DNA of 64,000 nucleotides from Emydura subglobosa (Eukaryota; Chordata; Testudines; Chelidae): NCBI GenBank assembly GCA_007922225.1, contig ML680053.1, positions 2,083,434 to 2,147,433 on the forward strand. Reading direction: 5' to 3'. Under the pieces are notes generated by a model. It did not search any database, was not told where the DNA came from, and was given only the letters and a program-made list of their open reading frames with translations. The translations under genes were made by a program, and so were the position numbers. Shown here one piece after another: positions 11,890 through 23,142 of the stretch. Every line of letters starts with the position of its first letter. Within the stretch, counting starts at the first letter, position 1.

Positions 11890-12185
11890 CCGAGGCCTGG
11901 TTGACACTTAAAAATTAGATTGATCTGGCTACATCGCTCAGGGCTGTGAAAAATGTCAGGCTCTGAGCGCCACAGTTAGGTCGACCTCACCCCCACCGCA
12001 GACGGGGGGAGGTCGGGGGAAGAATTCATCCAGTGGTCCAGCTGCCGCCTCTCAGAGAGGTGGGTCAGCTGTACTGAGGGAAAAAACCCCTCCCGCCACT
12101 GTAGGAGGTGTCTACGCTAGGGCTGTGCGGCGGCGGAGCCGCAGCTGTGCCACTGCAGCGGCTGTTGTGTAGACACGGCCCCACA
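11890..12185. mobile_element. MITE-like element of the 'GTCTACAC / GTCGACCTA' type
   Basis: The left end is 'ggcctggttgacacttaaaaattag' and the right end is 'gttgtgtagacacggcc'. The interior has 'attgatctggctacatcgctcagggctgtgaaaaat', 'taggtcgacctcaccccc' and 'gccactgtaggaggtgtctacgctag'. This is the order of a repeat abundant in turtle genomes. It is non-coding. It has an internal second 'gtgtctac' block near 12107. Confidence 0.7.
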
Positions 12186-14592
12186 CACCTGGTGTTACGG
12201 TGAGAGCTGAGCTCAATGGGAGTGAAGGTGAGCACGTGGGTTTGTGGCACAGGGGGGGACTGGGAGAGGTGCTTTATTTGCTGACCCAGCCGGAAGATCC
12301 TCTCCCCAGATCAAGCCCCACCGGAGAAATGGACAGGTTCAGCATAAAGAAACTGACTTTAACTAAGGAGGCCTCAGTGCATCTGAACCAATCCACACCA
12401 GCGGGGAGACCTGGCCCACCTTAGAACGAATGAGAATTCGAGGAAACCCTGCACACGCGCGTCTTGGTCTGTTTGCTTCCTCGCCTGGAGACTGCCAGCG
12501 CCTCGGAGAGCCTTTTCTGCCGTTAGCCCCTGCGCACGCAGGCCTGGGATGCTGCAGAGAATTCAAACGCCCTCTCTGGAGGAAAGCTGCTCGAAAAGAA
12601 CCAGACAGCTGGTGACTCTGACTCCAGACGGGAGCCGGAGGGGGCTGCTGGGAAAGCGAATCCAGCTGGGGTGAGCTGCTGAGGAAGGGAGGGGAAATCA
12701 TCCGCGAGGAGGAGAAACAGAAAGGTTGAGCCCTGAAAGAAGCGGGCGGGCGGGCAGGGCGCAGGACCCTGGTGGATGCACAGTGGGGGGGAGCGAATAC
12801 ATCAGTTGGGGTCCCTGGACCAGGAAGGATCTTTCTCTAGCCTGGTCCACGAGGAACCCCAGAAGTCAGCAAGAAGGAGCTGCCTGATCCCTGCTCAGTG
12901 CTGTCTGAGAGCTGTTCGAGGGCTTAGGACGCATGTTCAGCTTGCCTGACGGGGAGGGGAGGGACAGGAGAGAAGGCAGCCTGAGAAAAGCAAAGGCAAG
13001 AGAAGCAACTAACTCCCACAACAGCCACGGGTTCCCGCTTCAGAGGTAAAAGAGCATCAATCTGCAAAAGATCGCAAACGGGCCTGGCGCCAGAATCCCT
13101 TACACGAAGGAATTCCAAGGTGTCTGGGGACTCACCCCAAATGGCAATTTTGCAGTCATAAAAACTGGGGTAACCCAGTGCATAAATAAAAAGGCTTTTT
13201 TTTTTACACTGCGTGTGTGTATAAGGCACCCATCCTTGGGGCATCTGGGCGAATGAGACGTGCTCTGCATTGGGAGAGATAGACACTACCCAAACATAAG
13301 GCCAAATATTCAGGCAAAGTCACCTTTGAGTTTTGCCCAAGTAAAAACCAAGGAAGGATTTCAGGATTCGGCCCGCAGGGAGAAAAATAATTCATCATCC
13401 CACCCCACAGAGCGCTCAAGCTTAAAAAGGGAAAACACCTAGCAGGCAGCATGCCGCAGGGCACAGTACATGTGCCCCGTTCTCCTCTCCACTACACCAG
13501 GGCATCCCCACTGCCAGCCGCGGGGTTACAGCAGCGGAGTCCAGGAGAGGGTTTTTGACCCTGTGTGTCTTTGCCTGCAGGTCTGAATGAGTGTGGATGG
13601 GCCAAGAGATCCAATAACGCCACTACATAGCACACGGAGGTGACTACGAACTTCCCAGATCCTGATATTCCACTGTGATTTGGTCGCGTTTTACATCCAC
13701 TCAGGACTGGTTTCACTGACCTACACAAGGACAATCAGTGCCCCGGGGAACAGCAGGAACAAACCCCAGATCCGCCTGCTCCGTGAGCAACTTGAGCCCC
13801 GTGAACTGAAAGAGACACTGTTAGCTGTACAGGGCTTATGACACCTAGTTGAGCAGTTCTGCTTCTGTCCAGTAGACGGCAGTGCTGCACCCAGGTCAGC
13901 TTGACACAGCAGCCATGTGTGTCCATGTACAGAAGGAGTGAGCTCATGATGGCTCTGCATTCTGTATTTAAGACCAGCTGGTCAGGAGGCCCAGCCTAAA
14001 CTCCTCTGCGCCAACACCTCTACCTGGGCTAATACCCAGGTATTAAGCCTCAGGGTCCTGCCTTTTGAACATACAAGCAGGAAGCTCTCTGCAAAATAAG
14101 CCAGACAAGCTCCAAGAAGTGGGTTCCCCCACCCCACCCAGTCGGTTCAAAAACACATAGCTGCAAGTGCCCCAGGGACCGCACGGAAGTCAGGGGATGG
14201 GGCAAGGATATGGGAGTGGTGGAGCCAGCGTGCAGAGGGTTGCTTTCCTACGGATTGCAGCGGGCGTGCACAGGGGGCTGACAGAGATCCACTTGCTCCT
14301 TCCGTGGCCTCCCCCCTTCCCAGTCCTCAGCCACACTCCTCAAAGCAGACAGATTCTCGGAGCCTATAAAGGAATTAAGCAGCTTGGCCAGGAGCCGCCT
14401 GCAGCATCTTTCCGCCCATGTCTGCAGCAGGCTAGCAATCAGCCATTCTTGCCTCGCGGGTTATCATGCCGTGGAAAAGCACTAACTAAGGGAGCTGATC
14501 CAGCTCCTACAAAAGTCCCTGGGACTTCTACCGCTGACTCCAATAAAAGCAGGATCTGGCCCCACTTTACTGATGGGCTGCATGTACCAGAG
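12186..14592. other. Unassigned sequence
   Basis: No gene or clear repeat was seen. It contains a short T tract (about 13197-13205) and the CTCF-like motif at 13869. A 120-codon minus frame (12924-13286) shows no domain. Confidence 0.5.
13869..13884 (+). promoter_or_regulatory. Candidate CTCF motif
   Basis: CCAGTAGACGGCAGTG matches the vertebrate CTCF core (CCASYAGRKGGCRS) at all but one position. It is forward on the plus strand. A motif match alone does not show occupancy. Confidence 0.35.
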
Positions 14593-14761
14593 CAGTGGTT
14601 CTCAACCCACGAGCCGCTTGCGGCCCAACCAGCACAGAGCTGCGGCCATGTGACATCCTCAGGGCCCTACGGCTGGTGTAGACAGTGTGTGGGTGCAGCC
14701 CGCTGAACACACCAAGAGCTGCATACGCGGCCCACGATGGTAAATAGGTTGAGAGCCACTG
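14593..14761. mobile_element. hAT-like MITE (CAGTGGTTCTCAACC ends)
   Basis: The left terminus CAGTGGTTCTCAACC (14593-14607) is inverted at the right as GGTTGAGAGCCACTG (14747-14761), with one mismatch. The flanking 8-mers TACCAGAG (14585-14592) and GTCTAGAG (14762-14769) agree at 5 of 8 positions and end in AGAG. That is compatible with an aged hAT target duplication. The 169-bp body is non-coding, so it would have been moved by a transposase supplied elsewhere. Confidence 0.8.
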
Positions 14762-14794
14762 GTCTAGAGACGAAGGGAGGAGAGCAGCGGCCCT

Positions 14795-15010
14795 CCATAC
14801 ATTCACGCCGTGATCTCAATTCTGGGCGGTCATGCCCTGCTGTAGGGAAGGTCAGAACTCCAGCCAGTTTCCAGGGGAATCGACGGAGGAGGCTCCGTTG
14901 CGTGAATCATTTAAAACAAGGCTGGATGAAGCCCTGGGGATCACGCCAGAGGGAACGATCCTGCCGCGGTCCCAGGTGACTGAAGGTTCTTCAACCTCCA
15001 GCCTCTGTGA
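14795..15010 (+). mobile_element. CR1 LINE, 3' end fragment
   Basis: 'ggaggctccgttgcgtgaatcatttaaaacaaggctggatgaagccctgg' followed by 'gggaacgatcctgc' matches the end of CR1 ORF2 and its tail. The downstream part fades around 15010. Confidence 0.6.
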
Positions 15011-16544
15011 TGCAGTCCCTGGCACACAGCAGCCATTGCATGGGGAAACTGCTAGTCTCTGCAGAAAGAAGACGCTTCATTGAGGCTCAGCCTGGCTTCC
15101 GCACTGCCAGGGGACGCAAGCGTTTGTGGGAGGGGTGGCCTTGGTCTCTGTAGCTCAGAGTCCATCTACACTGCAATCAGAGGGGTGCCATACATGTACC
15201 ATGGACAGACAGACAAACTCATCCAGGCCCTACAACCTCCTCTTCTCTGGTCTCCCTTGTACCTACCTTGCCTGTGACCACCTTCCTAGCACCGTGAGAA
15301 GGGGTGCACTCACCGCAGGTGCGCCTCTTTGAGGCTGGGTCTGGGAATTCGCTCTTGCCCCATCTGGCTCCCCCTATCCTCGGTTGCTCATGTGGCGCCT
15401 CTCCCCAATGACCCAGGGTGCTCCCACTTTGTGACTCACTCGGCCCGCTGGCCAGGTCACTATATAGCCCCCCACTTCTGGGATAACCAAGTCCCTCCAG
15501 ACGCCGTCTCAGAGGGTCTCCGTTCCACGCCTCCAGGTCCTGTGTCCCTGGTAGGGGAACCCGGGCCCACCTGCTACTCTGGGTTCCAGCCCAGGGACCC
15601 TGTGACTAGCAGACCAGGTCTACTCAGTCTCAGACCCTGTAGCTGTTTCCTACTCCACCTCTCCATTTCTTCGCCTATCTCTGGGTTTAACCAGCTCCCC
15701 GTGGCTACTTCACCCTTCTCTGCCTCTTGCCAGACACCCCAGTCCAGGGCAGGACTCCAAGGATTCACTGTTCCCTTCGAACTCCTCCTTGTCCCTGGTC
15801 AACTCCCTTAACCTCCTGGGAGTGACTGCAGACCTCTTCCTGCTCTCACTCCCGGGCCTGTGCTCCTAGCCCAGCTCCTCCCCACGCTGGGCTTCACCTG
15901 CCATTACGCCTTGTCAATCCCTGCCTCCCCTCCAGGTGCAGCACCAAAGGCTAACCGGCCTTTTCCTGCCCCCATGAACCAGCTCAGGGCTTGCACGGGG
16001 CGGACAGCCCATCACAATCACGTTCAAGTGTTTTGTCCTCCCCTTTGAGACCCTTCACAACTCTCCGCTCCTCACGTATTACCCTTGGGCCTCATTCTCA
16101 GTTATTCTCAGAAGCCCCTTTGCTCTGGCAGTGAAAAGGGGGTGGAAGCGTCCCCCGCCAGCCAGCGGAAGGGCTTCTCGCTGGCTCTGCTCTGAGTCGC
16201 CCATGGCCAGAGTGCACGGCGCTGCGGCTGGTCTCGGCTTCTAGAGGAGGCTTCTCTAACTCCCGTGGGGTGGGACAGCCCCAGAACATGGAGTGCACAA
16301 GGCTGGCTTACAGCCACCTTGGCTCCCAACCTCTGGCCCTTCCCCGAGTCCAGGAACAGAGCGACTGAGGATCTGGACCCCCCCGTCTCTTTCCACATCA
16401 CTCTCTCTCTCTGCGCTTCCCCCATGTGTGGATGGCCGTTCTGAGGTGACCCACCAGGCCATTCCCCTCTCATCACCGGGGTCCCTGCTCAAGACACCAT
16501 TCCCTGACACCTCCAGGAAATCAGCCGGCTCCAGGCAGCGATTA
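15011..16544. other. Unassigned; pyrimidine-rich stretch of possible retroelement origin
   Basis: Positions 15300-16040 are C/T-rich on the plus strand with a TATA-like 'cactatatagcccc' at about 15459. They resemble in style the long terminal repeats of reptile retroelements. I could not find paired LTRs, a primer-binding site or coding remnants, so this stays a suggestion. The 160-codon frame inside it (15329-15811) is probably a composition effect. Confidence 0.3.
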
Positions 16545-16665
16545 CACTTAGACTGGAAACTCTTTGGAGCAGGGACCACCTTTGACTTCTAGGATTGTAC
16601 AGCGCCTGGTGCAACAGGGCTCTAATTCCTGACTGGGGCTCCTAGGCGCCACCACTGGAGGGCAG
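16545..16665 (+). mobile_element. MIR/CORE-type SINE, 3' half
   Basis: 'actggaaactctttggagcagggacc', 'tgtacagcgcctggtgcaacagggc' and 'gactggggctcctaggcgcc' are the standard consecutive blocks of the plus-strand 3' half of this SINE. Confidence 0.7.
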
Positions 16666-18368
16666 TTGGGGATAGTTTAGAGACACACAACAACCAAGCC
16701 AAAGCGTGCAACCTCCAGTGAGTCAGGCTTTGCTTTGACCCCGGTCTGGGGCGTGGCCTCCATGCCTGATTGGTTTGTTGTCTCTCAGACTATAAGCTCT
16801 TCGGAGCAGGGATTGTGGGCCAGACCGTCCGCTGGCGTAGGCCCATTCTCAGATCACTGGAGCTCTGCTGCTTTACCGGCCCTTTGTCTCCCGATAGGTT
16901 TGGACAGCACCTAGCGTACTGTGGAGACCATTGCGGTCTCAGCAATAGTAGCTTGAGGGATACAGCGGCAGAACAGCTGATGGCTGTAAGAATCAAGAGA
17001 ACCGTGATGAGTGGGGGCCAGACACGCTGCTTTGAGATCACACCCCGCCATCTCCTCCCGACGGCCGAGCCGCACATCATCTGCAGGGCAGGCTTTGGGG
17101 CAGGTTCATAGATTCCCAGGCCAGCAGGCACCCGACTCCCTGTGGGATACGGGCCGCAGAACTTCCCCGGAACAAGACCCGCCTGAACGAGAGCATCGAA
17201 CACCCAGATCTAACCAGGAAGGCAGCACAACGTTCAAAGAGCACAGCGCTCTGCACGCCCAGCGCACAAAACGAGGCCAGGCCGGACCCCACCACACACA
17301 CAGCATCCCTCTTCAGCACCTCAGAGTCCTTGCTGGGCGCCGCCAGCGGTGGAGCACAGCCGGAACGCGGGTGGGAGTCTGCGCCTGTCCCGACCCGCTG
17401 TCGCATGCACTGCAGCCTCCAAGAGCAAGGGCGGCTGCAGGGTTGCAGTGACATACAAGGACATAACTCCTAAGTGCAGCTCTCCGCCTTGTCTGCTCAT
17501 CCTATTTATTTACAGGCATTTCCTTCTAGGAAAAGAACCCCCGACCTCCTAGCGGTCAGGGGTCTCTCACCCCACCTACTCCCCGCCCCACACACTCGCC
17601 TGTAAATCGCTACAGCCCATTTGTTGGTATTTCCTAGGTGCAGGCAGAAGACCTGTTCGAGACCTCCAAAAACCCGGAGCTGGCAGTGGGCTTTGACTCC
17701 AGCTCCTAGTGTGCTACTGCAAGAGCGCAGAACAATTCAAGCAACAAACCCACGTGTGCCAGCGCCCAGCTGCGCTGCCGCGTCAATAGCTACAAGCATG
17801 GTGACTGGAGTCGCCCTCAAACGCTTCTACCGGCAGGCACTGGATCTGCAAAGCCCCAGCCTGCTCACGGAAAGAGACGCCGCCGAAAATCCTGCTAACA
17901 TCCCGTGTGCTCATTCAGAGTCCTCACCAGCACGGCTCACTGGGTATCTGTGGTCATTGCCCAGCCGTCTATGTTCTGACATCCCCATACACGGCAGCAG
18001 GATCTCCCTAGTGTCCCAGCAGTGATATATGTCACTGGAGCATGTGCAAACAGGGCAAGCACCAGGCTGGCAAACTCCTTGGCATTCCCCTGTGGCTCTG
18101 AGAGCCAGGGGTTTGAAACCCTTTTGCAGATCAACAACCCGGGAGGCAGGGAGTTCATTCAAGGCCTGTTCTATCCCCTGGCTGTGCCAACCAACTGGTG
18201 TGATTGCCACTAGCATGCAGGGGTGAAGGGTTTGTGTGCGTGGACGGGGTGGAGTTAACGGGGACACTCGAGTGATACCTCGTGTTAACTCGCCAGTGAC
18301 GACAAGAGATCTCTAGTCTATTTCCGACGCTGCCACGCACCTTCTGGGTGACCCTGGGGCAAGTGGAG
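16666..18368. other. Mostly unassigned; two weak repeat traces
   Basis: A broken SINE trace occurs at about 16790-16940 ('actataagctcttcggagcaggga' then 'ggacagcacctagcgtactg'). 'ggttcatagattcccaggccag' at about 17104 looks like a minus-strand CR1 terminus. The rest, including frames of up to 146 codons near 17011-17454, shows no domain. Confidence 0.45.
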
Positions 18369-18463
18369 CAGGGACATGTTCAGCTGATGGAAATCAGCTT
18401 CATTTCCATTGAAGTCACTAGAGTTATGCCAGTTTACGCCAGCTGAGAGTCTGGCCCCAATTC
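18369..18463. repeat. Short dispersed repeat of the 'CAGCTGGTGTAAAT' type
   Basis: 'ttcagctgatggaaatcagcttcatttccattgaagtcac' pairs with 'agttatgccagtttacgccagctgagagtctggcccc'. The order and the inverted ends are those of the small palindromic repeat also seen at 46129. Confidence 0.6.
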
Positions 18464-18544
18464 CTCCCGGCTCCATGCTGCAGGAATCAGCCGGCACTGC
18501 AGTGGCTCAGCTCATGGACTCTTCTGGGGGTGGGGAGTTGCACC
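18464..18544. other. Unassigned
   Basis: A short spacer between two repeats, with nothing recognised. Confidence 0.5.
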
Positions 18545-19345
18545 ACAGAACCCCAGAAATGCAGGATAGGGATCGCCTGTAAGTCATCTAGTCCAGCCCC
18601 TGCACTGAGGCAGGACTAAGTATTATTTAGACCATCCCTGACAGGTGTTTGCCTGATCTGCTCTTAGAAACCACCAATGATGGAGATTCCACAACCTCCC
18701 TCGGCCATTTGTTCCAGTGTTTAAACACCCTGACAGTTCGGAAGTTTTTCCTAACATCCAACCTGAACCACCCTGGCTGCGATTTAAGCCCATTGCTACT
18801 TGTCCCATCCTCAGAGGTTAAGGAGAACAATTTATCACCCTCCTTTTTATAACAACCTTGTACGCACTGGAAGACTGTTATCACATCCCCCCTGAGTCTT
18901 CTCCTCTCCAGACTAAACAAAGCCAGTTCTTTCAACCTTCCCCCGTAGGCCGGGTATTCGAGACCTTTCATCATGTCTGTTGCTTTTCTCTGGACTTTCT
19001 CCAATTTGTCCACCTCTCTCCTGAAGCGTGGTGCCCAGAACTGGACACTGGATTCCAGCAGAGGCTGAGTACACAGCAAGAATGACTTTTTGTGCCTGGT
19101 TCACAACAAACACTCCTGCCAACACACCCCACAACGACGTTTGCTTTTTTCTTTTTGGCAGCAGTGCGACACTGTTGACTCGTATCTGGTTTTTGCTCTG
19201 CTATAACCCCTCGGCTCTTCTGCCGCACGCCTTCCCAGGCAGTCATTTCGCAGGTGTGCCCCTGACCGTCCCTTCCCGAGGGGCGTGCTTTGCATCTGTC
19301 CGTACTGAATTTCAGCCCATTTCTCCAGTTTGTCCGGGTCATTTT
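18545..19345 (-). mobile_element. CR1 LINE, C-terminal ORF2 and 3' tail
   Basis: A 150-codon minus frame (18627-19079) carries the CR1 ORF2 C-terminal signature: VDKLEKVQRKAT, LKELALFSLERRRLRGD and HWNKWPREVVESPSL. The 3' tail follows at 18545-18626. Upstream the frame breaks into NWRNGLKFSTDRCKA-like and similar pieces up to about 19345. The 240-codon plus frame starting at 19028 is the antisense shadow of this copy extended into unique sequence. Confidence 0.85.
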
Positions 19346-20220
19346 GAACAGCGCTGGCCGCCCCTCCCCGCTTGGTATGGTCCACGCCCTCTCTCTCCCC
19401 TCCTGGCAGAGGAAGCTGGCGGTACGGCTCCACGGCCTGGTTTTGGGGTCCCCTGCACCTTGCCACTGACTGGGTCCTTGGCATTAAAGCTCTGGTATAT
19501 TACCATATTACCAGGCTCTCTTGCCTGCTGCTGCCCCCTGGAGGCAACCCGCAGCGCAGCAGGACTGCAGACTTGCTGCACTCTTTCTAGATCTCCTGCT
19601 GCCTCCCCCTGGGCGGGAGAATCCCAAGGAGTCGAGCCAGTGCCCCCTTCACCGGCACGGGGCTGGAGACCCATATGGCAGGGGAGCATCCTGCAGAGCT
19701 GGCTATCCCCCTGCGTGCGCTCAGGCCTGAATCTACTGGCTCTGTTCTAGGCTGGATGAGGAGAGCGGGACTCTCAGTCCGTCTACGTCTCAACATCTCC
19801 CACCTCCCAACCGGGGACAATTCTCCTCTTCCACCTGCCAGGGATGTCGGGAGACTGACTAAACCGATGCTCACGTGTCTCCCCGAATGCCCTCCCAGGC
19901 CGGCAGGCCCCAGGGCAGCCCAGAGCGCCGCCCTGCAGGGCTTACGTCCCTCCCCTCCGCGAAGGAGGCGCTGACCACAAGATAGGCTACAGGGGCGGCT
20001 TAGGAGCCAGTGAGTCAGCACTGCTGCCCAGGGGGACAATCGCTGCGTGGCCGCCGCTATTAAATACAGCAAAGGATGGGATGGACACGCACCGGCGTCC
20101 TGCCGTGCACATGGAGGGCAGCTCCCAGCTGGTCCACGGCCCATGAGATATGAGTCCCCAGGCCTGGCCCCCCAGCACCTCTCCCACAAAAGCCTTAGAA
20201 AAGGCTTCTGAGGCGAAAAG
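19346..20220. other. Unassigned GC-rich sequence leading into the CpG island
   Basis: No repeat was recognised. A 200-codon minus frame (19587-20189) is Arg/Pro/Ser-rich with no domain. A TGAGTCAGCA (MARE/AP-1-like) sits at 20011-20020. 'gctattaaatac' near 20056 is weakly MEF2/TATA-like. Confidence 0.4.
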
Positions 20221-21060
20221 CCGCCTCTCCGTGTCTCCCGGAAACTCCTGGCTACGTTTCGGGAGCCCCCCTCCGCCGATGGGCACCGGTAGCTGCGAGC
20301 AGCGTGCGCTACCTCACGGCGTCAGGCTGAAGGACCACGCATCCCACGCTCGTCCACACGGAACAATCCCCCCCCGCCCTGGCACAACAAGACGGTCCCC
20401 TCCCGCGATCCCTCCCGCGCGCCCCGGGGGAGAACGCCTCTGCCGAGCCTCCCGCGGGATTCAGGGTGGGAAGCGACGCCCAGCGTTCTGCTGGTGGCAC
20501 GATCCCGCCTGCCACAGCCGGGAGAAATCTCAGAACCCGGCCACTGCCGCCCTCGCTCTCTGGCACAGACACGTGTACAGGTGCGGGGCACACGGGTTCC
20601 CAGAGCAGCCCCGAATGCACCCTAGACCCACAACGGTCCCAGCAACTCACGCCGACTGGATTAGCCTCGGCACGCTCCGGATGCCAACATACTGGCTCCA
20701 GCCCCGCAGCTAATGAGCCCGCAGTGATTTCTCAAAGGCTATGTCTGCACATCCACAGCTTCAACTGCCCCCCCACCATCCCGTCCCCTCCCCCCTCGCC
20801 TCATCACCTCCGTGATGCCATTGTGTGTGGGGCTGCTTCGGCTGCTGGCGGTTTTCTCCTGCGTCTCCTCGGCAGCTCCCCCGACCCCGGAGGGGGTGCT
20901 CGAGGCTGCGTCGGCGCCGTCCCCGACCTCTCGCATGTCTTCCAATGCGATCGTGAACTGGGCAAGAGTCCTCACCATCTGCAACATGCGGGTCCCGGGG
21001 CTGGTCCGTTTGCCAACGGCAAAATCCAAATGACAATGAACGCCCGGGACAGGGGTGGGG
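20221..21060. promoter_or_regulatory. CpG island (candidate promoter / first-exon region)
   Basis: By hand I count about 48 CpG dinucleotides in 20221-20700, one per ten bases, which is about the number expected from base composition. The surrounding window is strongly CpG-depleted. CpG stays dense to about 21060, especially 20881-20940. Unmethylated CpG islands in vertebrates usually mark promoters, so a transcription start in or near this block is the natural inference. Neither strand nor gene can be read from the sequence alone. Confidence 0.6.
20812..21033. other. Coding-like open stretch in the CpG island, strand undecided
   Basis: On the minus strand a frame reads LDFAVGKRTSPGTR, then MLQMVRTLAQFTIALED, and becomes Ser/Thr/Gly-rich. 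A polypyrimidine tract lies upstream, and GAG|GTGATG could be a splice donor at about 20814-20822. On the plus strand a 73-codon frame starts MPLCVGLLRLLAVFSCVSSA, which resembles a signal peptide with a cleavage site after SSA. Both cannot be coding by chance-free criteria, and GC richness keeps several frames open at once. I do not recognise a family for either. A 291-codon plus frame (20466-21341) in the third register looks like low-complexity noise. Confidence 0.2.
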
Positions 21061-21357
21061 GGGGAAGGGGCCGGAGAGGGGGAAGGCGAGAATACCCAAA
21101 AATAAAGGCGGAAGGGGTGCGAGGGTCTCTCCTCCGTCCACGTCTCCCGGGCCGTGTGGCTAGCCCTCGCGCTGCCTTCCCCCAGATGGATGATCGCTCT
21201 CTCCTTTCCCTAGCAGGTGTGCTGCCTGCCTGTAGCTCTGCTGCTGTTATTAGGATACACTCGGCAGGCGAGAACAATCACCAGCAGAGCAAAGATGCAA
21301 TGATTGGCAAGAACCGGGCCAGGGATACGAATCGACGCTGAAATTGCACGTGCCGCG

Positions 21358-21365
21358 CCCCCCCC

Positions 21366-21399
<34 letters not shown>
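21358..21399. repeat. Poly-C followed by (AC)n microsatellite
   Basis: Thirteen C residues (21358-21370) are followed by about 14 AC units (21372-21399). It sits just beyond the CpG island. Confidence 0.95.
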
Positions 21400-21402
<3 letters not shown>

Positions 21403-23127
21403 TCTGATTTCTAAAATTAAATGAGGTCTGTGCTAACGTGGGAGAGGGAAATCTTGTCCCTTCAGCACATTCACAGCGCACGTCGGACCGATTCACCCCC
21501 CTGAGATCTGGTTCTGGAGCTCAGCTTTGCACCCCAAGCCCACCTCTAGCTCCCATCATGCAGTGCGGGGATACAAATTATCACTCCAATACACCACTGC
21601 ACAGTCACTCTATGGGGAACAGTCTCCTGATAACACCAAAAAAGCATCGTGAGGGATCATTCAGGGCACAACTTCAACCCTCAGAAGGCAAGCAGAATTA
21701 ATTCCACCTTTAATCAAAGCCTTCGTGCCCAGGCCTTGTGACGGACAAAAACCAGGGCTCAAGAATGCAGCGCACATGCTGCAGGGCCTACGGTGGGGTG
21801 ATGCATCCGCCTCTCAGCATCTCCAGGAATAAAAGCCCCTTTTGTAAAGGCGAGCGGATGTGCATCATGGCGTGTTTGCAAAGACTTATCTGCACAAGCA
21901 CATCCGGCCGCGGGAGACACCATTCTGTGCAAGCACCTTGGCCCACAGTAGCCGACACAGAACCAGTGTCTGTTGCCTGTAGGCATGATGACGAGCCCCT
22001 GGATGGGCTGTCCACAGCGATCGAACCAACCTGGGACTTCAGAATCTAAACCATAAGCCGCTGCCGCATGAGCGAATGGGCTAAGGACCAGATCCTCAGA
22101 GCCGTGGATCTGGGTCTAAATAAGTCCATTAACCTGGAGGCTGAAGCAGACCCATAAACCCCTTATGTGGGCCAACCACGGAGGGGGGGGAGGGGCCAGA
22201 GAGCCACATTCAGTTGCTCTGGGGTATGCAAGCACCCCAGATTGCCCGCCACCTGAAATCCCCACCTGGACCATGCCGAGGGCAGCTGGGATGGGGCAGA
22301 GAGCCAGCCGGTGGGCCAGCAGGCAAGGCGTTAACTCAAGGGTCTTCTCTCCCCCATAACGAAGCAGGACCAGAGGCTGACGGGCCAGTCGAAGGCTGGG
22401 CTACAGAAACAATCCCTGGTGTTCAGAGGGGAGAAGAGTGGTCTCGGCCACGCATCAGAGCTACACAGCCTGTCGCTAGAAGGTTACAGCCTGCGCTTGG
22501 CTTCCCTTTAAACACGCTAAGGGAAGGAACAGGGACCTGTAGGCACAATTCTCGCTTGTTGAAAGACTCCCCCGCTCATGGCTGGCCCGGCACATTCCCT
22601 CCACCAGCTAACACGGGCCCGGAGGGTTTACCCACAACACACATTTACCAGGAGCCACCGCAAAATGGTCCGCATGGCCCACGCGCTGCTGGGCAGGCGG
22701 GGAGCTGGGGTCAGGGTTTTGTGCCAGCCCAGGGTGCTTTGCTTCCATTCCCCTCGCCGGAGCGTCCATGTAAAAGGCCTGCTGCAAAAACCTCCTGCCC
22801 TGGGTAACAGCGCGGCAGCGGCAGCGGATGCAGTGCGGCTGATCTCACGGCCACTGGCTTCCGGCAGAGCAGCAGAAGATTGATGGCTGAAGCCATTCAT
22901 GTGCCCGTGACGCTCCTGGCTTGTTGCTTTCCCTTTCTTTCAGGGTGTGTTTTCTGTGGTGAGGACTCTCCCACGAGCCAGCTTTCCCGGCTAACACTCA
23001 GCGCCGTTATTACCCCGCGCAGCCCATCATCTCCCACCGTTTCACAGGCAGTCGTGAAGGCTGACGCCTTCGACAGGCAGGAGACACAGCTGTACAGAGG
23101 TGAACTCTTGGAGAGGGTAATAGAAAG
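21400..23127. other. Unassigned sequence
   Basis: No repeat or gene was recognised. A G-rich tract lies near 22181-22190. Frames of up to 197 codons (22214-22807, plus) have no domain or convincing codon pattern. Confidence 0.45.
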
Positions 23128-23142
23128 GGCGCCCTCTACTGG
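23128..23142 (-). promoter_or_regulatory. Candidate CTCF motif
   Basis: GGCGCCCTCTACTGG is a close match to the reverse complement of the CTCF core, so the motif points left. It is convergent with the forward motif at 13869, with the CpG island between them. Confidence 0.4.

Noticed and set aside
15300..16040. Long terminal repeat of an endogenous retroelement
   Set aside because: Composition and a TATA-like word are suggestive, but no matching second LTR, primer-binding site, terminal TG...CA pair with duplication, or coding remnant was found.
19028..19750. 240-codon plus-strand frame, one of the longest in the window
   Set aside because: Its first half is antisense to a CR1 ORF2 relic on the minus strand. 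The second half has no domain and lies in GC-rich sequence.
20812..21033. Possible leptin-like cytokine on the minus strand (LDF..G then TLA.F pattern)
   Set aside because: The resemblance covers only scattered residues, needs an insertion, and the following sequence bears no similarity to the rest of the family. Chance similarity is more likely.
20466..21341. 291-codon plus-strand frame, the longest in the window
   Set aside because: It is low-complexity (Gly/Arg/Pro/Ser-rich) in a CpG island where several frames are open at once. No domain or signal was recognised, and the other two registers look more coding-like locally.
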